Source: Bacteroidota bacterium (GTDB lineage Bacteria; Bacteroidota; Bacteroidia; B-17B0; Aurantibacillaceae). Taken from it: 64,000 bases of DNA. A program made the translations under genes and the position numbers. The notes beneath the pieces are model-generated. The model searched no databases and was not told where the DNA came from. It worked only from the letters and a program-made list of their open reading frames with translations. The DNA is taken from positions 1-64,000 of the forward strand of contig JANYGK010000011.1 of the NCBI GenBank assembly GCA_025362395.1. The letters are read 5' to 3'. Below, piece after piece: positions 1 through 8,648 of this stretch; position 1 is the stretch's first letter; each line of letters opens with the position of its first letter.

Positions 1-1793
1 TTCTCCTGGCGTTTACGCTCTGTCTCATCCAACAAAACTTTAAGCATGCGTATAGATCCCGGAGTGATTTCAACATACTCATCGATTTGAATATATTCCA
101 TCGCTTCTTCTAATGAAAAATTAATTTTCGGTGCGATTCTCATTTTATCATCCGTACCGGATGCACGCATGTTGGTTAATTTTTTCTCTTTGGTAATATT
201 TACAACGATATCATCCTGGCGGTTGTTTTCACCAATCACTTGTCCGGTGTAGATCGGTTCACCCGGATCAACGAAAAATTTACCGCGATCCTGTAATTTA
301 TCAATAGAATACGCTACTGCCGTTCCTTTATCTTTACTGATTAATACACCTGCAATACGACTGGGGATTGGCCCTTTCCAAGGCTCGTAATCTTTAAAAC
401 GGTGAGCCATAATAGCCTCGCCCGCTGTAGCTGTTAATACATTGTTACGTAAGCCGATAATGCCACGGGCAGGAATTTCGAACTCAATATGAGTTAAATC
501 TCCTTTAGCTTCCATCAGCATTAAATTACCTTTACGTTGTGTTACCAGGTCAATTACTTTTGAAGCTGATTCCTGGGGAACATCAACCGTTAACACTTCA
601 ATCGGCTCACATTTTTTACCGTCAATTTCTTTAACAATAACCTGCGGCTGACCTAATTGTAACTCATACCCTTCACGGCGCATGGTTTCAATTAAAACTG
701 ATAAATGGAGAATACCACGACCGAATACTAAATAAGAATCCGGTGAAGCAGTTTCTTCCACACGCATTGCTAAATTTTTCTCTAATTCTTTATATAAACG
801 ATCACGTAAGTGACGGGATGTTACAAATTTACCGTCTTTACCGAAGAAGGGAGAGTTGTTAATCGTAAACAACATACTCATCGTAGGCTCATCAATTTTC
901 ATGGTTGGCATTCCTTCCGGATTTTCAAAATCGGCCACAGTATCACCGATTTCAAAACCTTCAATTCCAGTAAATGCACAGATATCGCCTGTTTGAACTT
1001 CGGTAACTTTAACTTTACCTAAACCTTCAAACACATACAATTCTTTAATACGGGATTTCTGAATCCTGCCATCACGTTTTACAACGCTTACCGGCATGTT
1101 TTCTTTAATAATGCCACGGAATACACGACCCACGGCAATACGGCCGATAAACGAAGAGTAATCCAATGATGTAATTTGAATTTGTAACGTTCCAACGCGC
1201 TCAGGAGCTGTAGGAATGTTTTCTAAAATAGTATCTAATAAATAGGTTACATCCGTAGTTGGTGTTTTGTAATCAGCACCCATCCAACCGTTTTTACTCG
1301 ACCCGAATACCGTCGGAAAGTTTAATTGGTCTTCTGAAGCATCTAAGTTAAAGAACAAGTCAAATACTTGATCATGGACTTCATCAGGACGACAATTTGG
1401 CTTATCCACTTTATTGATCACAACAATCGCTTTTTTACCTGCTGCAATGGCTTTTTGTGTTACGAAACGCGTTTGAGGCATAGGGCCTTCAAAAGCATCC
1501 ACTAATAAAATAACGCCATCGGCCATATTTAATGTACGTTCAACCTCGCCTCCAAAGTCCGCGTGACCCGGTGTATCAATAATGTTGATTTTTGTGCCTT
1601 TGTACATAACAGAAACGTTTTTAGCCAAAATGGTAATACCACGTTCACGCTCTAAATCGTTATTATCAAGGATTAATTCTCCTGATGCTTGATTTTCTCT
1701 GAATAAATTACATTGATGTAAAATTTTATCCACTAAGGTTGTTTTGCCGTGATCGACATGGGCAATGATGGCAATGTTTCTAATTTCTGACAT
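1..1793 (-). CDS. typA: TypA/BipA ribosome-associated GTPase (3' end outside window)
   Basis: This is a translational GTPase of the EF-G-like family that associates with ribosomes and is needed for growth under stress. It is absent from the ORF track because it runs off the left edge, but translation of the minus strand from ATG at 1793 is open throughout. The protein starts MSEIRNIAIIAHVDHGKTT, with the P-loop (HVDHGKTT), switch II (DTPGHADFGGE) and NKVD guanine-specificity motif. Downstream are the beta-barrel domain II, the EF-G III/V-like parts (RREGYELQLGQPQV) and the BipA-specific C-terminal region. About 597 codons are visible, so only a few residues are missing compared with the usual ~600. 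A near-perfect Bacteroidota promoter lies just upstream. Identity is very secure. Confidence 0.97.
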   Translation of the reverse strand, partial: MSEIRNIAIIAHVDHGKTTLVDKILHQCNLFRENQASGELILDNNDLERERGITILAKNVSVMYKGTKINIIDTPGHADFGGEVERTLNMADGVILLVDAFEGPMPQTRFVTQKAIAAGKKAIVVINKVDKPNCRPDEVHDQVFDLFFNLDASEDQLNFPTVFGSSKNGWMGADYKTPTTDVTYLLDTILENIPTAPERVGTLQIQITSLDYSSFIGRIAVGRVFRGIIKENMPVSVVKRDGRIQKSRIKELYVFEGLGKVKVTEVQTGDICAFTGIEGFEIGDTVADFENPEGMPTMKIDEPTMSMLFTINNSPFFGKDGKFVTSRHLRDRLYKELEKNLAMRVEETASPDSYLVFGRGILHLSVLIETMRREGYELQLGQPQVIVKEIDGKKCEPIEVLTVDVPQESASKVIDLVTQRKGNLMLMEAKGDLTHIEFEIPARGIIGLRNNVLTATAGEAIMAHRFKDYEPWKGPIPSRIAGVLISKDKGTAVAYSIDKLQDRGKFFVDPGEPIYTGQVIGENNRQDDIVVNITKEKKLTNMRASGTDDKMRIAPKINFSLEEAMEYIQIDEYVEITPGSIRMLKVLLDETERKRQE

Positions 1794-1813
1794 GGTATAT
1801 TTTAATAAGGGCG

Positions 1814-1844
1814 CAAAAGTACTAAATTTTACGTAAAAAACCAA
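1814..1844 (-). promoter_or_regulatory. Promoter of typA (Bacteroidota type)
   Basis: On the minus strand this reads TTG, 20 nt spacer, TACTTTTG. It matches the Bacteroidetes consensus TTG-N17-23-TAnnTTTG exactly. The -7 box (1814-1821) ends 20 nt before the typA ATG, giving a short leader. Confidence 0.8.
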
Positions 1845-1941
1845 TTTATCTCATTGAAAATGTTGACTTTGGCATTAAATAATCGTTAATAAAGCAGTTT
1901 TTGTTCTGAATTTTAAGAATTGCCGGTTTTACAAAATTGTT

Positions 1942-4083
1942 ATGTTTAATTTTGAATACTTAGTTTACGATTTGGCTTCCATAAAATATATAAGTTTATT
2001 TACTTTAATCATGATCGGCCTGATCATTTTTTCATGTCATATCCCGGAGGGAAATAAAACGCAAATTTCAGTAACAAAAAAAGACACTTTGCTTTATTTG
2101 AATCATTCCGATTCGGCAAAATACGTGGGTATAAACACCTGTAAGCTCTGTCACCAAAGCATTTACAACAGTTTTATAAAAACAGGCATGGGTAAATCGT
2201 TTGATATTGCCACTAAGCAAAAGTCTGCAGGAGACTACCATACCTCGGTGGTGCATGATAAGGTAGGCGATTTTTATTACAAAGCATTTTGGCAAAATGA
2301 CAGTCTGCGTTTTTTAGAATACCAGTTAAAAGGAAAAGATACCATTTACAAAAGGCAGGAAACAGTTAATTACATTATAGGTTCAGGGCAACATACTAAT
2401 TCGCACATACAATCCATTAACGGGTATTTGAATCAAATGCCGATGACATTTTACACTCAAAAAAAACAATGGGACCTGCCGCCGGGTTTTGAAGACGGAC
2501 ATAACAGCCGTTTTATGCGCAAGATAGGATTGGAATGTATGAGCTGCCATAATTCCTACCCTGATTTTGTATTGGGATCGGAAAATAAATACAACTCCAT
2601 AGAAAAAGGGATTGGCTGCGAACGTTGTCATGGACCCGGAAGCATACATGTGGCTCAACGCCAAACAGGAAGCAAAATTGATACGGCCAACTATATTGAT
2701 TACAGTATTGTGAACCCGGCTAAGCTAAGTATTGACAGGCAGTTTGATGTATGCCAAAGATGCCATTTACAAGGTAACACTGTTTTAAAAGACGGGAAAT
2801 CGTTTTATGATTTTAAACCGGGAATGGTATTAAGCGATTATATGACAGTGTTTTTACCGAAGTATAAAAACGCGGATGATGAATTTATTATGGCTTCGCA
2901 TGCAGACCGGTTAAAGCAAAGCCAATGTTTTATTAAATCGATGGAGAAAGCAAAAGGTTCCCATTCTTTAAAGCCTTACCAAAATGCGATGACCTGCATT
3001 ACCTGCCACAACCCGCATGTGAGCGTTAAAGAAACCAACAAGGAAGTGTTTAATGATGCGTGTAGGAAGTGTCATTTGGGAGAGACTAAAGGGAGTAAAG
3101 AGACAGAAGGGATTAAAGGGAAAGAAGAGATTGCAGAGACAAAAGATAGAAGATTAAAGATTAAAGACAGTTTAAGTTTTGGATCTGAAATATTTTGCAG
3201 TAAAAAAGGCATTACTAAAACATCTAATTGCGTAAGTTGCCACATGCCCAATTCGGGCTCTATTGATATACCTCACGTAACGGTGCATGATCATTATATT
3301 CGCAAACCTTTGAATAAAAAAGAAAAGCAAGGCATTAAGGAGTTTATTGGATTGTATGCGATCAATGAAAAAAGTCCGACACCTTTTATAAAGGCAAAAG
3401 CCTATTTAAATCAGTACGATAAATTTGACAGTAAGCCTTACTACCTTGACAGTGCCGCGTTTTACTTAAAGGATAAACCTGAAATAAACCTGAAAACAAA
3501 TATTGAATTGTTAGTGCAACTGAATTTTACAAAAAATAATTTTAATCAAATCATTATTTACACGAATGCGTTAAGCGATACTTACTTATTAAATACAAAG
3601 CTGGTAACAATATCCTATTCAAATGATAACGCTTGGACCTGTTACCGGATAGGTGAGGCTTTATATAAAACAGGTAACGTTCCGCGGGCGACCGTTTATT
3701 TTAAAAAAGCAGTTAACCTTGCGCCTTTTGTATTAGATTTTAAAAATAAACTGGGATCTGCTTATGCATCAAACAATGATTTAAAGGAAGCCGAGAACCT
3801 GTATAATGAGATCTTAAAAGAAAATCCGAAACACGTTTCCGCATTAACCAATTTAGGGTATGTGAAATTGGCAGAAGGTAGGCCGCAAGAAGCTGAAGCC
3901 CTATATACAAAGGCTTTAAAACTTGATCCTGATTATGAGCCATTACTTCTAAATTTAGCCGGTTTATACGCTTATAAAAAAGATTTCAATACTTCAAAAA
4001 CTTATTTGGCACGCATTATTACTTTAAACCCCAATAATCAACAAGCTAAACAAGCATTAACGCAAATAAGCGGAATGCATTAA
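1942..4083 (+). CDS. Seven-heme cytochrome c / TPR lipoprotein
   Basis: Probable membrane-anchored multiheme c-type cytochrome with a C-terminal tetratricopeptide domain. Seven CxxCH heme sites are visible: CKLCH, CMSCH, CERCH, CQRCH, CITCH, CRKCH and CVSCH, spread over about residues 65-435, resembling cytochrome c554/c' (doxx-type) multiheme proteins. A hydrophobic N-terminus ending in IIFSC looks like a lipoprotein signal, so it should sit in the periplasm or outer membrane. Residues ~540-710 form TPR repeats (e.g. YASNNDLKEAENLYNEIL). Between hemes 6 and 7 is a Lys/Glu-rich segment encoded by an almost pure purine tract, which looks inserted. The aroB gene starts 11 nt downstream, so the two may be co-transcribed. 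The electron partner is unknown; it could belong to respiration or N-oxide/nitrite chemistry. The start could be a later codon within the leader. Confidence 0.85.
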   Translation: MFNFEYLVYDLASIKYISLFTLIMIGLIIFSCHIPEGNKTQISVTKKDTLLYLNHSDSAKYVGINTCKLCHQSIYNSFIKTGMGKSFDIATKQKSAGDYHTSVVHDKVGDFYYKAFWQNDSLRFLEYQLKGKDTIYKRQETVNYIIGSGQHTNSHIQSINGYLNQMPMTFYTQKKQWDLPPGFEDGHNSRFMRKIGLECMSCHNSYPDFVLGSENKYNSIEKGIGCERCHGPGSIHVAQRQTGSKIDTANYIDYSIVNPAKLSIDRQFDVCQRCHLQGNTVLKDGKSFYDFKPGMVLSDYMTVFLPKYKNADDEFIMASHADRLKQSQCFIKSMEKAKGSHSLKPYQNAMTCITCHNPHVSVKETNKEVFNDACRKCHLGETKGSKETEGIKGKEEIAETKDRRLKIKDSLSFGSEIFCSKKGITKTSNCVSCHMPNSGSIDIPHVTVHDHYIRKPLNKKEKQGIKEFIGLYAINEKSPTPFIKAKAYLNQYDKFDSKPYYLDSAAFYLKDKPEINLKTNIELLVQLNFTKNNFNQIIIYTNALSDTYLLNTKLVTISYSNDNAWTCYRIGEALYKTGNVPRATVYFKKAVNLAPFVLDFKNKLGSAYASNNDLKEAENLYNEILKENPKHVSALTNLGYVKLAEGRPQEAEALYTKALKLDPDYEPLLLNLAGLYAYKKDFNTSKTYLARIITLNPNNQQAKQALTQISGMH
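3078..3170 (+). repeat. In-frame polypurine tract inside the cytochrome gene
   Basis: About 93 nt are almost entirely A/G with short recurring words (ATTAAAG, AGAGAC). They encode a charged K/E/T/G/D-rich linker between heme motifs 6 and 7. The composition is unlike the flanking coding DNA and resembles the purine-rich intergenic repeats near 57.4 and 59.2 kb. Confidence 0.6.
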
Positions 4084-4093
4084 TACAATTTGT

Positions 4094-5149
4094 ATGTCTA
4101 TTATTAAATCCACAACGTATTCTGTTTATATCGGCGATAAAAGCTTTGACGCACTCAATAACTTTTTAAAGAAAAAAACATATTCAAGTTATTTTTTAAT
4201 TTGTGATGAACATACGTTTCAATATTGTTTGCCGAACCTTTTATTTAATTGCCCCATCCTTAATGAAGCGGAAATTATTGAATTGGAAAGCGGAGAACAG
4301 CATAAGCATTTGGAGACATGCATACAGGTATGGGGCGCTTTAACGGATTCGGGAGCCGATAAAAAAAGCTTAATTATAAATTTAGGCGGCGGTGTTATTA
4401 CGGACCTTGGCGGTTTTGTAGCATCAACTTTTAAACGCGGCATTGACTTTATAAATATTCCCACAACACTATTAAGCATGGTAGACGCAAGCGTTGGCGG
4501 AAAAACGGGAGTTGATTTTGAAGGTATAAAAAATCATATTGGCACTACCTATGAACCAAAAGGCGTTTATGTTAACCCGGTTTTTTTAGAAACGCTATCT
4601 GAAAGGCATATCAGGAACGGGTATGCTGAAATTATAAAAATTGCTTTAATTGCTGATCCGGCTTTTTGGAATGACATTAAACAATCATCTACGACTCCTC
4701 ACTTTTATTCCGAAGAATTAATTATACATGCCATTGAATTAAAAAATGCAATTGTAAAAAAAGACCTTTATGAAAATGATTTACGTAAATCACTTAATTT
4801 CGGGCACAGTGTAGGCCATGCCCTGGAAAGCTCTTTATTAAAGCTTAATAAGGATATTTTACACGGCGAAGCCATTGCTTTTGGCATGATCATAGAAAGC
4901 ATTATAGCTTATGAATTTAAGCGAATTACAAAGAAGGAATTAAATGAAATATGTAACTACATTAATTCTATTTACCCGAAAATTAAACTGAACAACGAAG
5001 TTAAAAAATGGATGTTTGAGTATATTTTTCACGATAAAAAAAATGATAACGGTTCATTAAACTTTGCCTTGCCTGATTCTATCGGCTATTATAAATTACA
5101 AGCAGGAATAAAAGATGAGCAGATCAAAGCTGCTATTGCCCGATATTAA
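4094..5149 (+). CDS. aroB: 3-dehydroquinate synthase
   Basis: Second step of the shikimate pathway: DAHP to 3-dehydroquinate, NAD- and metal-dependent, cytosolic. The 351-aa length is normal. Family signatures are the NAD-binding GGGVITDLGGFVAS, the IPTTLLSMVDASVGGKTG block, and metal ligands in NGYAEIIK, FGHSVGHALE and HGEAIAFGM. It begins 11 nt after the cytochrome gene. Its stop codon overlaps that of the convergent TPR-OmpA gene by the 4-nt palindrome TTAA. Identity is secure. Confidence 0.97.
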   Translation: MSIIKSTTYSVYIGDKSFDALNNFLKKKTYSSYFLICDEHTFQYCLPNLLFNCPILNEAEIIELESGEQHKHLETCIQVWGALTDSGADKKSLIINLGGGVITDLGGFVASTFKRGIDFINIPTTLLSMVDASVGGKTGVDFEGIKNHIGTTYEPKGVYVNPVFLETLSERHIRNGYAEIIKIALIADPAFWNDIKQSSTTPHFYSEELIIHAIELKNAIVKKDLYENDLRKSLNFGHSVGHALESSLLKLNKDILHGEAIAFGMIIESIIAYEFKRITKKELNEICNYINSIYPKIKLNNEVKKWMFEYIFHDKKNDNGSLNFALPDSIGYYKLQAGIKDEQIKAAIARY

Positions 5150-7626
5150 TTAGTAATCAATTTAAAAACAGTTCGCCTGTTTTGCTTATGCTCCGCATCT
5201 GAGCAATCCACACCGTTTGCACAACGATTGGTTAAGTCTGTTTCACCCATGCCTTTTGCAATTAAACGTTTTTTATCTATTCCTTTAGATTGAATGTAAT
5301 CCACTACACTCATCGCTCTTTTTTGAGAAAGGTCTAAATTAAATTCATCACCGGCTACAGCATCTGTATGTGACTCTACCTGCAGCGTTAGTTTAGGATT
5401 TGCTTTTAACGCTTCAATGGCACGATCCATAATGGGTTCGGCTGATTTAGGAACTACAAAAGCGCCGGATTCGTAATAGATGTTTTCAATAATAGAGACT
5501 TCTTTTTTAGCTTTAATAGAAAATGTAAGGTTGTCCCATGGGTCGGGCTCTGTAATAGAACTCAGTTGTGTTCTTTCTAAATCCAATAGTTTATATTCAA
5601 AAAAGCCGGCGTCGTTCTTTGAAATTATTTTTAAGACCTGCCCTTTATAATCAAGAATAATAATTTTATTGGTATTAATTTTTTTTGCTTCTTCTATATC
5701 TATCTTAAATGAATAATTTTCGCCAGGTTTTAAATTGGTAAAATTAAAATAACCGTTCTCATCTGTTTTTTTGGTAATAACTTCGTTATTACTCTTAACC
5801 AGTTGTAACGCCACATTTGGCAACGGAACCTGTGTTCCCGATACTGCCATTAAGCGACCTGCTATATTGATCATTAAAGGCATATCGTCAATCGACATAA
5901 GGCTCATGGTTGAAGCATCAACCTGTAATAACTCGAACGCGAAGCTGTTTGGATTGTTTGCAGACTGCGCCGATTTCATAACCTGTTTACCGGTTTTATC
6001 AGCCAATATAAAACCGGTTTGTCTCAGCTTCACATCAGGCTCTTCCACTTGGATCAAATAGTCTTTATCCATGGGCAAATCTTCAAATCTAAAATAACCC
6101 TTACTGTCTGTTTTACCGGCATAAAATTCTTCCCCTCTTTCATTAGTTAAATAAATGGTTTTATTTATTAAAGGTTTACCGGAGCCGTCGTTACTTAAAA
6201 TGATCCCTTCAAGGCTGGCAATAGCCCTTGTTTCGCTCACAATACGACCTATTTTAATGGTTTTAGTTGTAGCGTTATTATAAATATCCGTTACGGTAAT
6301 ATCTACTTTTTTTAAATTTTCCGTTTGTAACGTAAATTTAAAATCAGGGTTAAGAGCTTCTTTATCGAATTCTTTTTCCAAGTCATTAACTACAATCGAT
6401 TTAACGGTGCTTTTATCTATAATTTGGCCTTCAATGATCAATGTAATTTGATTAACATAAATATTTGTGAAATTATTATAATCAATAGCAGGATAAGCAA
6501 TCTTTACCTGGGGAGGATCACTTTCTTTATTGGCAACATAGAACTTAGAGTCTGCCTGCCTTAATAAATTTTTAGCTTCATTGTTATTAGAATCTAGCTT
6601 TAAACAGGTTTTGAAATCTTTAATTGCATTTTTAAAATTACCGAGTTCCATCTCACATTGACCTTTATACAAATAGGTTAGCGGATTTTTTTCATCTAAT
6701 AAAGATGCTTTAGTGAAATCGCTGATGGCGCTTTGGTATTGACTTGTAGACCTATATACAATACCTCTTTGAAAAAAGAGTACAGGGCTTTTCCCGTTAA
6801 GCACAATTGCTTTATTAAGATTGCCGATAGAATTATTATGATCGGATTTCGCAAAATAAGATAAGCTGTTATAGTAATACACTTCAGCATTAGCCGGTTT
6901 AACGGTATCAGGAATGTCCAATGAAATAGCAATATCAAAATTTTGTATGGCTTCATCATAAGAACGTGTCGTATTTTGAAGCTTTCCAAGGTTTACATAA
7001 TAAGGTTTGTATTTTGGCAATGCTTTTAGGCGATTAAGCTCTCTTGTTTTTAAAATTACAATGGCTCTTTTGTATGACGTTAAAGCTGCTGTATTATCAT
7101 GTAAGCTGTCTTTCGCCAATGCTCTATAGTAATGGGACACATCGGTTAATTCGCCGTCATCTTTAGAATCTTCTTCAATAGCCAAATCTGCTTTTACAAC
7201 CGCTTTATTAAAATCCTTTAACATAATAAGGCAGTAAGCAGACCGTTGTAAACCGGGGACATTATCTTTATCAAAGGCTAGAAGTTTTTCTAAAATATCA
7301 TTTGCCTCTTTATATTTATTAAGCTTCATATAAAGGTCAACAATTTTAAGATGAAGGTCTTTATCTTTTTTTTCAAGTTCTAAACACACCGAAAAATCTT
7401 TTATGGCTAACTCAGGTTGGTTTGTCTTTTCGTAGCTAACGCCCCGGTTGTAAAACACATCAAAATCTTTAGGTATGATTGAAGTCAACTTTGAATAACC
7501 GGTAATAGCTAACTCATATTTTTTAAGTTTAAAGTCAGCATCTGCCTGTTTCTTAATAACTTTAGGCTCCTGTGCAAACGCACAAAAACACAACATCAAT
7601 AAAAAACATTGTAAGTAAAATTTCAT
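5146..7626 (-). CDS. TPR - Cna-like - OmpA family outer-membrane/periplasmic protein
   Basis: An envelope protein likely to bind peptidoglycan. It has a signal peptide (MKFYLQCFLLMLCFCAFAQ), then roughly eight or nine TPR units (residues ~20-360), an Ig-like stretch (~365-455) and two carboxypeptidase-regulatory (CarboxypepD_reg) beta domains (~470-560 and ~600-700; GYFRFEDLP and GYFNFTNLKPGENYSF). The C-terminal OmpA domain (~715-826) carries the diaminopimelate-binding consensus (VESHTDAVAG...LSQKRA...NRRTVFKL). TPR-OmpA proteins of this build are common in Bacteroidota, and some belong to gliding/T9SS-related complexes. The second beta domain is clearly related to that in the OmpA protein at 22990-24114. 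A TATATTTA box lies 21 nt upstream of the ATG. The specific role is unknown. Confidence 0.88.
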   Translation of the reverse strand: MKFYLQCFLLMLCFCAFAQEPKVIKKQADADFKLKKYELAITGYSKLTSIIPKDFDVFYNRGVSYEKTNQPELAIKDFSVCLELEKKDKDLHLKIVDLYMKLNKYKEANDILEKLLAFDKDNVPGLQRSAYCLIMLKDFNKAVVKADLAIEEDSKDDGELTDVSHYYRALAKDSLHDNTAALTSYKRAIVILKTRELNRLKALPKYKPYYVNLGKLQNTTRSYDEAIQNFDIAISLDIPDTVKPANAEVYYYNSLSYFAKSDHNNSIGNLNKAIVLNGKSPVLFFQRGIVYRSTSQYQSAISDFTKASLLDEKNPLTYLYKGQCEMELGNFKNAIKDFKTCLKLDSNNNEAKNLLRQADSKFYVANKESDPPQVKIAYPAIDYNNFTNIYVNQITLIIEGQIIDKSTVKSIVVNDLEKEFDKEALNPDFKFTLQTENLKKVDITVTDIYNNATTKTIKIGRIVSETRAIASLEGIILSNDGSGKPLINKTIYLTNERGEEFYAGKTDSKGYFRFEDLPMDKDYLIQVEEPDVKLRQTGFILADKTGKQVMKSAQSANNPNSFAFELLQVDASTMSLMSIDDMPLMINIAGRLMAVSGTQVPLPNVALQLVKSNNEVITKKTDENGYFNFTNLKPGENYSFKIDIEEAKKINTNKIIILDYKGQVLKIISKNDAGFFEYKLLDLERTQLSSITEPDPWDNLTFSIKAKKEVSIIENIYYESGAFVVPKSAEPIMDRAIEALKANPKLTLQVESHTDAVAGDEFNLDLSQKRAMSVVDYIQSKGIDKKRLIAKGMGETDLTNRCANGVDCSDAEHKQNRRTVFKLITN

Positions 7627-7647
7627 TCGTCTTTAAATTTAGAAGAT

Positions 7648-7655
7648 TAAATATA
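7648..7655 (-). promoter_or_regulatory. Possible -7 box upstream of the TPR-OmpA gene
   Basis: TATATTTA on the minus strand, 21 nt before the ATG. It fits TAnnTTTG except for the last base. No clear -33 TTG was seen. The same word sits in the same place before several other genes here. Confidence 0.35.
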
Positions 7656-7697
7656 CAAAAAAAATAAAAGTGATCTTTCTCCCTCTTTTAAAGGATA

Positions 7698-7727
7698 TTG
7701 TTAAATCAATTAAGTGTATTATATTTA
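7698..7727 (+). promoter_or_regulatory. Promoter of the 7752 secreted-protein gene
   Basis: TTG (7698-7700), 19-nt spacer, TATATTTA (7720-7727), 24 nt before ATG 7752. The TTG is the codon the ORF track used as a start, so the promoter argues against that longer start. Confidence 0.55.
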
Positions 7728-7751
7728 TTGACAATAGTATTAATTTACTCT

Positions 7752-8402
7752 ATGAAATTACCAATAAGAAAAATAAATATTTTTATCCTTTGCTTGCTGT
7801 TAACAAGCAATCTTTTCTCACAGGTAAGTAGTTTTTCTGCAACGCCCCAAACAGCGGCAAATTGCTCATCCTGTTCTGGGGATACATGGACAGTTACACC
7901 ATATTATTACATTTTATATTCCACCGCAACAGCGCCTTCCAAAGATCTAAACTTAACAAACTTAGGGTTTAATATTCCTGTTAACGCAGTTATAAAAGGC
8001 ATCACATTAGCGATATCATCCTTTTCCTGTATGCCTGAGGAATATTATGATTCAGATGTAAAGCTTTTATTAAATAACATTCCATCCGGTTCAAATAAAG
8101 CTACTTTAAACAACTTTTTAGCTTATCCATCCTATAATAATATTTTATATGGAGATACAAACGACTTATGGAGTAATACGCTCACGCCGTCAATTGTAAA
8201 TGATATAAATTTTGGAGTAACTTTTAAGGTTATACATTCTGTTCCTTCCTCTTTCAGTTGCTTTCAATTAAATGGAACATTTTCAGCAATTGGGCCTGTT
8301 TCTTATTATCCGGTTATAACGGTTTATTATACATCTGCACCTACCAATAGTAATACGCCTGCTACAGGCATAGTCTCAAACTTCCAGTCCGGAAAAAATT
8401 AA
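7752..8402 (+). CDS. Secreted protein, N-terminal part of a frameshifted gene
   Basis: Start chosen at ATG 7752, because the protein then opens with a good signal peptide (MKLPIRKINIFILCLLLTSNLFSQ) and the earlier TTG lies in the promoter. The mature part is Ser/Thr/Asn-rich, beta-type, with several cysteines (ANCSSCSGDTW), and shows no enzyme motif I recognise. It ends at 8402, but an overlapping +1-shifted frame continues directly as a C-terminal sorting-like domain (next entry). The full-length gene would encode about 297 aa, exported by Sec and then probably by T9SS. It may be a real pseudogene, a recent frameshift or a sequencing error. Function unknown. Confidence 0.7.
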   Translation: MKLPIRKINIFILCLLLTSNLFSQVSSFSATPQTAANCSSCSGDTWTVTPYYYILYSTATAPSKDLNLTNLGFNIPVNAVIKGITLAISSFSCMPEEYYDSDVKLLLNNIPSGSNKATLNNFLAYPSYNNILYGDTNDLWSNTLTPSIVNDINFGVTFKVIHSVPSSFSCFQLNGTFSAIGPVSYYPVITVYYTSAPTNSNTPATGIVSNFQSGKN

Positions 8403-8646
8403 TGCTTTTTCTTTTGAGGGTAAAATGTATGTAAATAACACTTCCTCAGAAATAATCGAAAATGCTAAAATAAAAATCTATAATTCAGTTGGAGAAATTA
8501 TTTATTTGGACGAAAAAACAATTGCTCCACAAGAAACTGAGTCTCTGTTAATAAATGCACCCGCTACAGGTTTTTATATTTTCACCCTAACAAGCAGTAA
8601 TGATAGATTAATTTATACAAAAAAAATATTTATAAACTCAGGTTAG
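8374..8646 (+). pseudogene. Frameshifted C-terminal sorting-like domain of the 7752 gene
   Basis: In the frame of the 8425 ORF, codons are open from 8374, after a TAG at 8371. They read SQTSSPEKINAFSFEGKMYVNN and continue into a beta domain ending ATGFYIFTL...TKKIF, the shape of T9SS type A C-terminal domains. It has no start codon or signal peptide of its own before 8425. It is best read as the displaced end of the upstream gene, with the frame change between about 8370 and 8395. Confidence 0.65.
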
Positions 8647-8648
8647 AA

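Noticed and set aside
810-1022. 70-aa plus-strand ORF
   Set aside because: Lies antisense within typA, which is coded throughout on the other strand.
5771-6061. 96-aa plus-strand ORF inside the TPR-OmpA gene
   Set aside because: Antisense shadow; no signal or family features.
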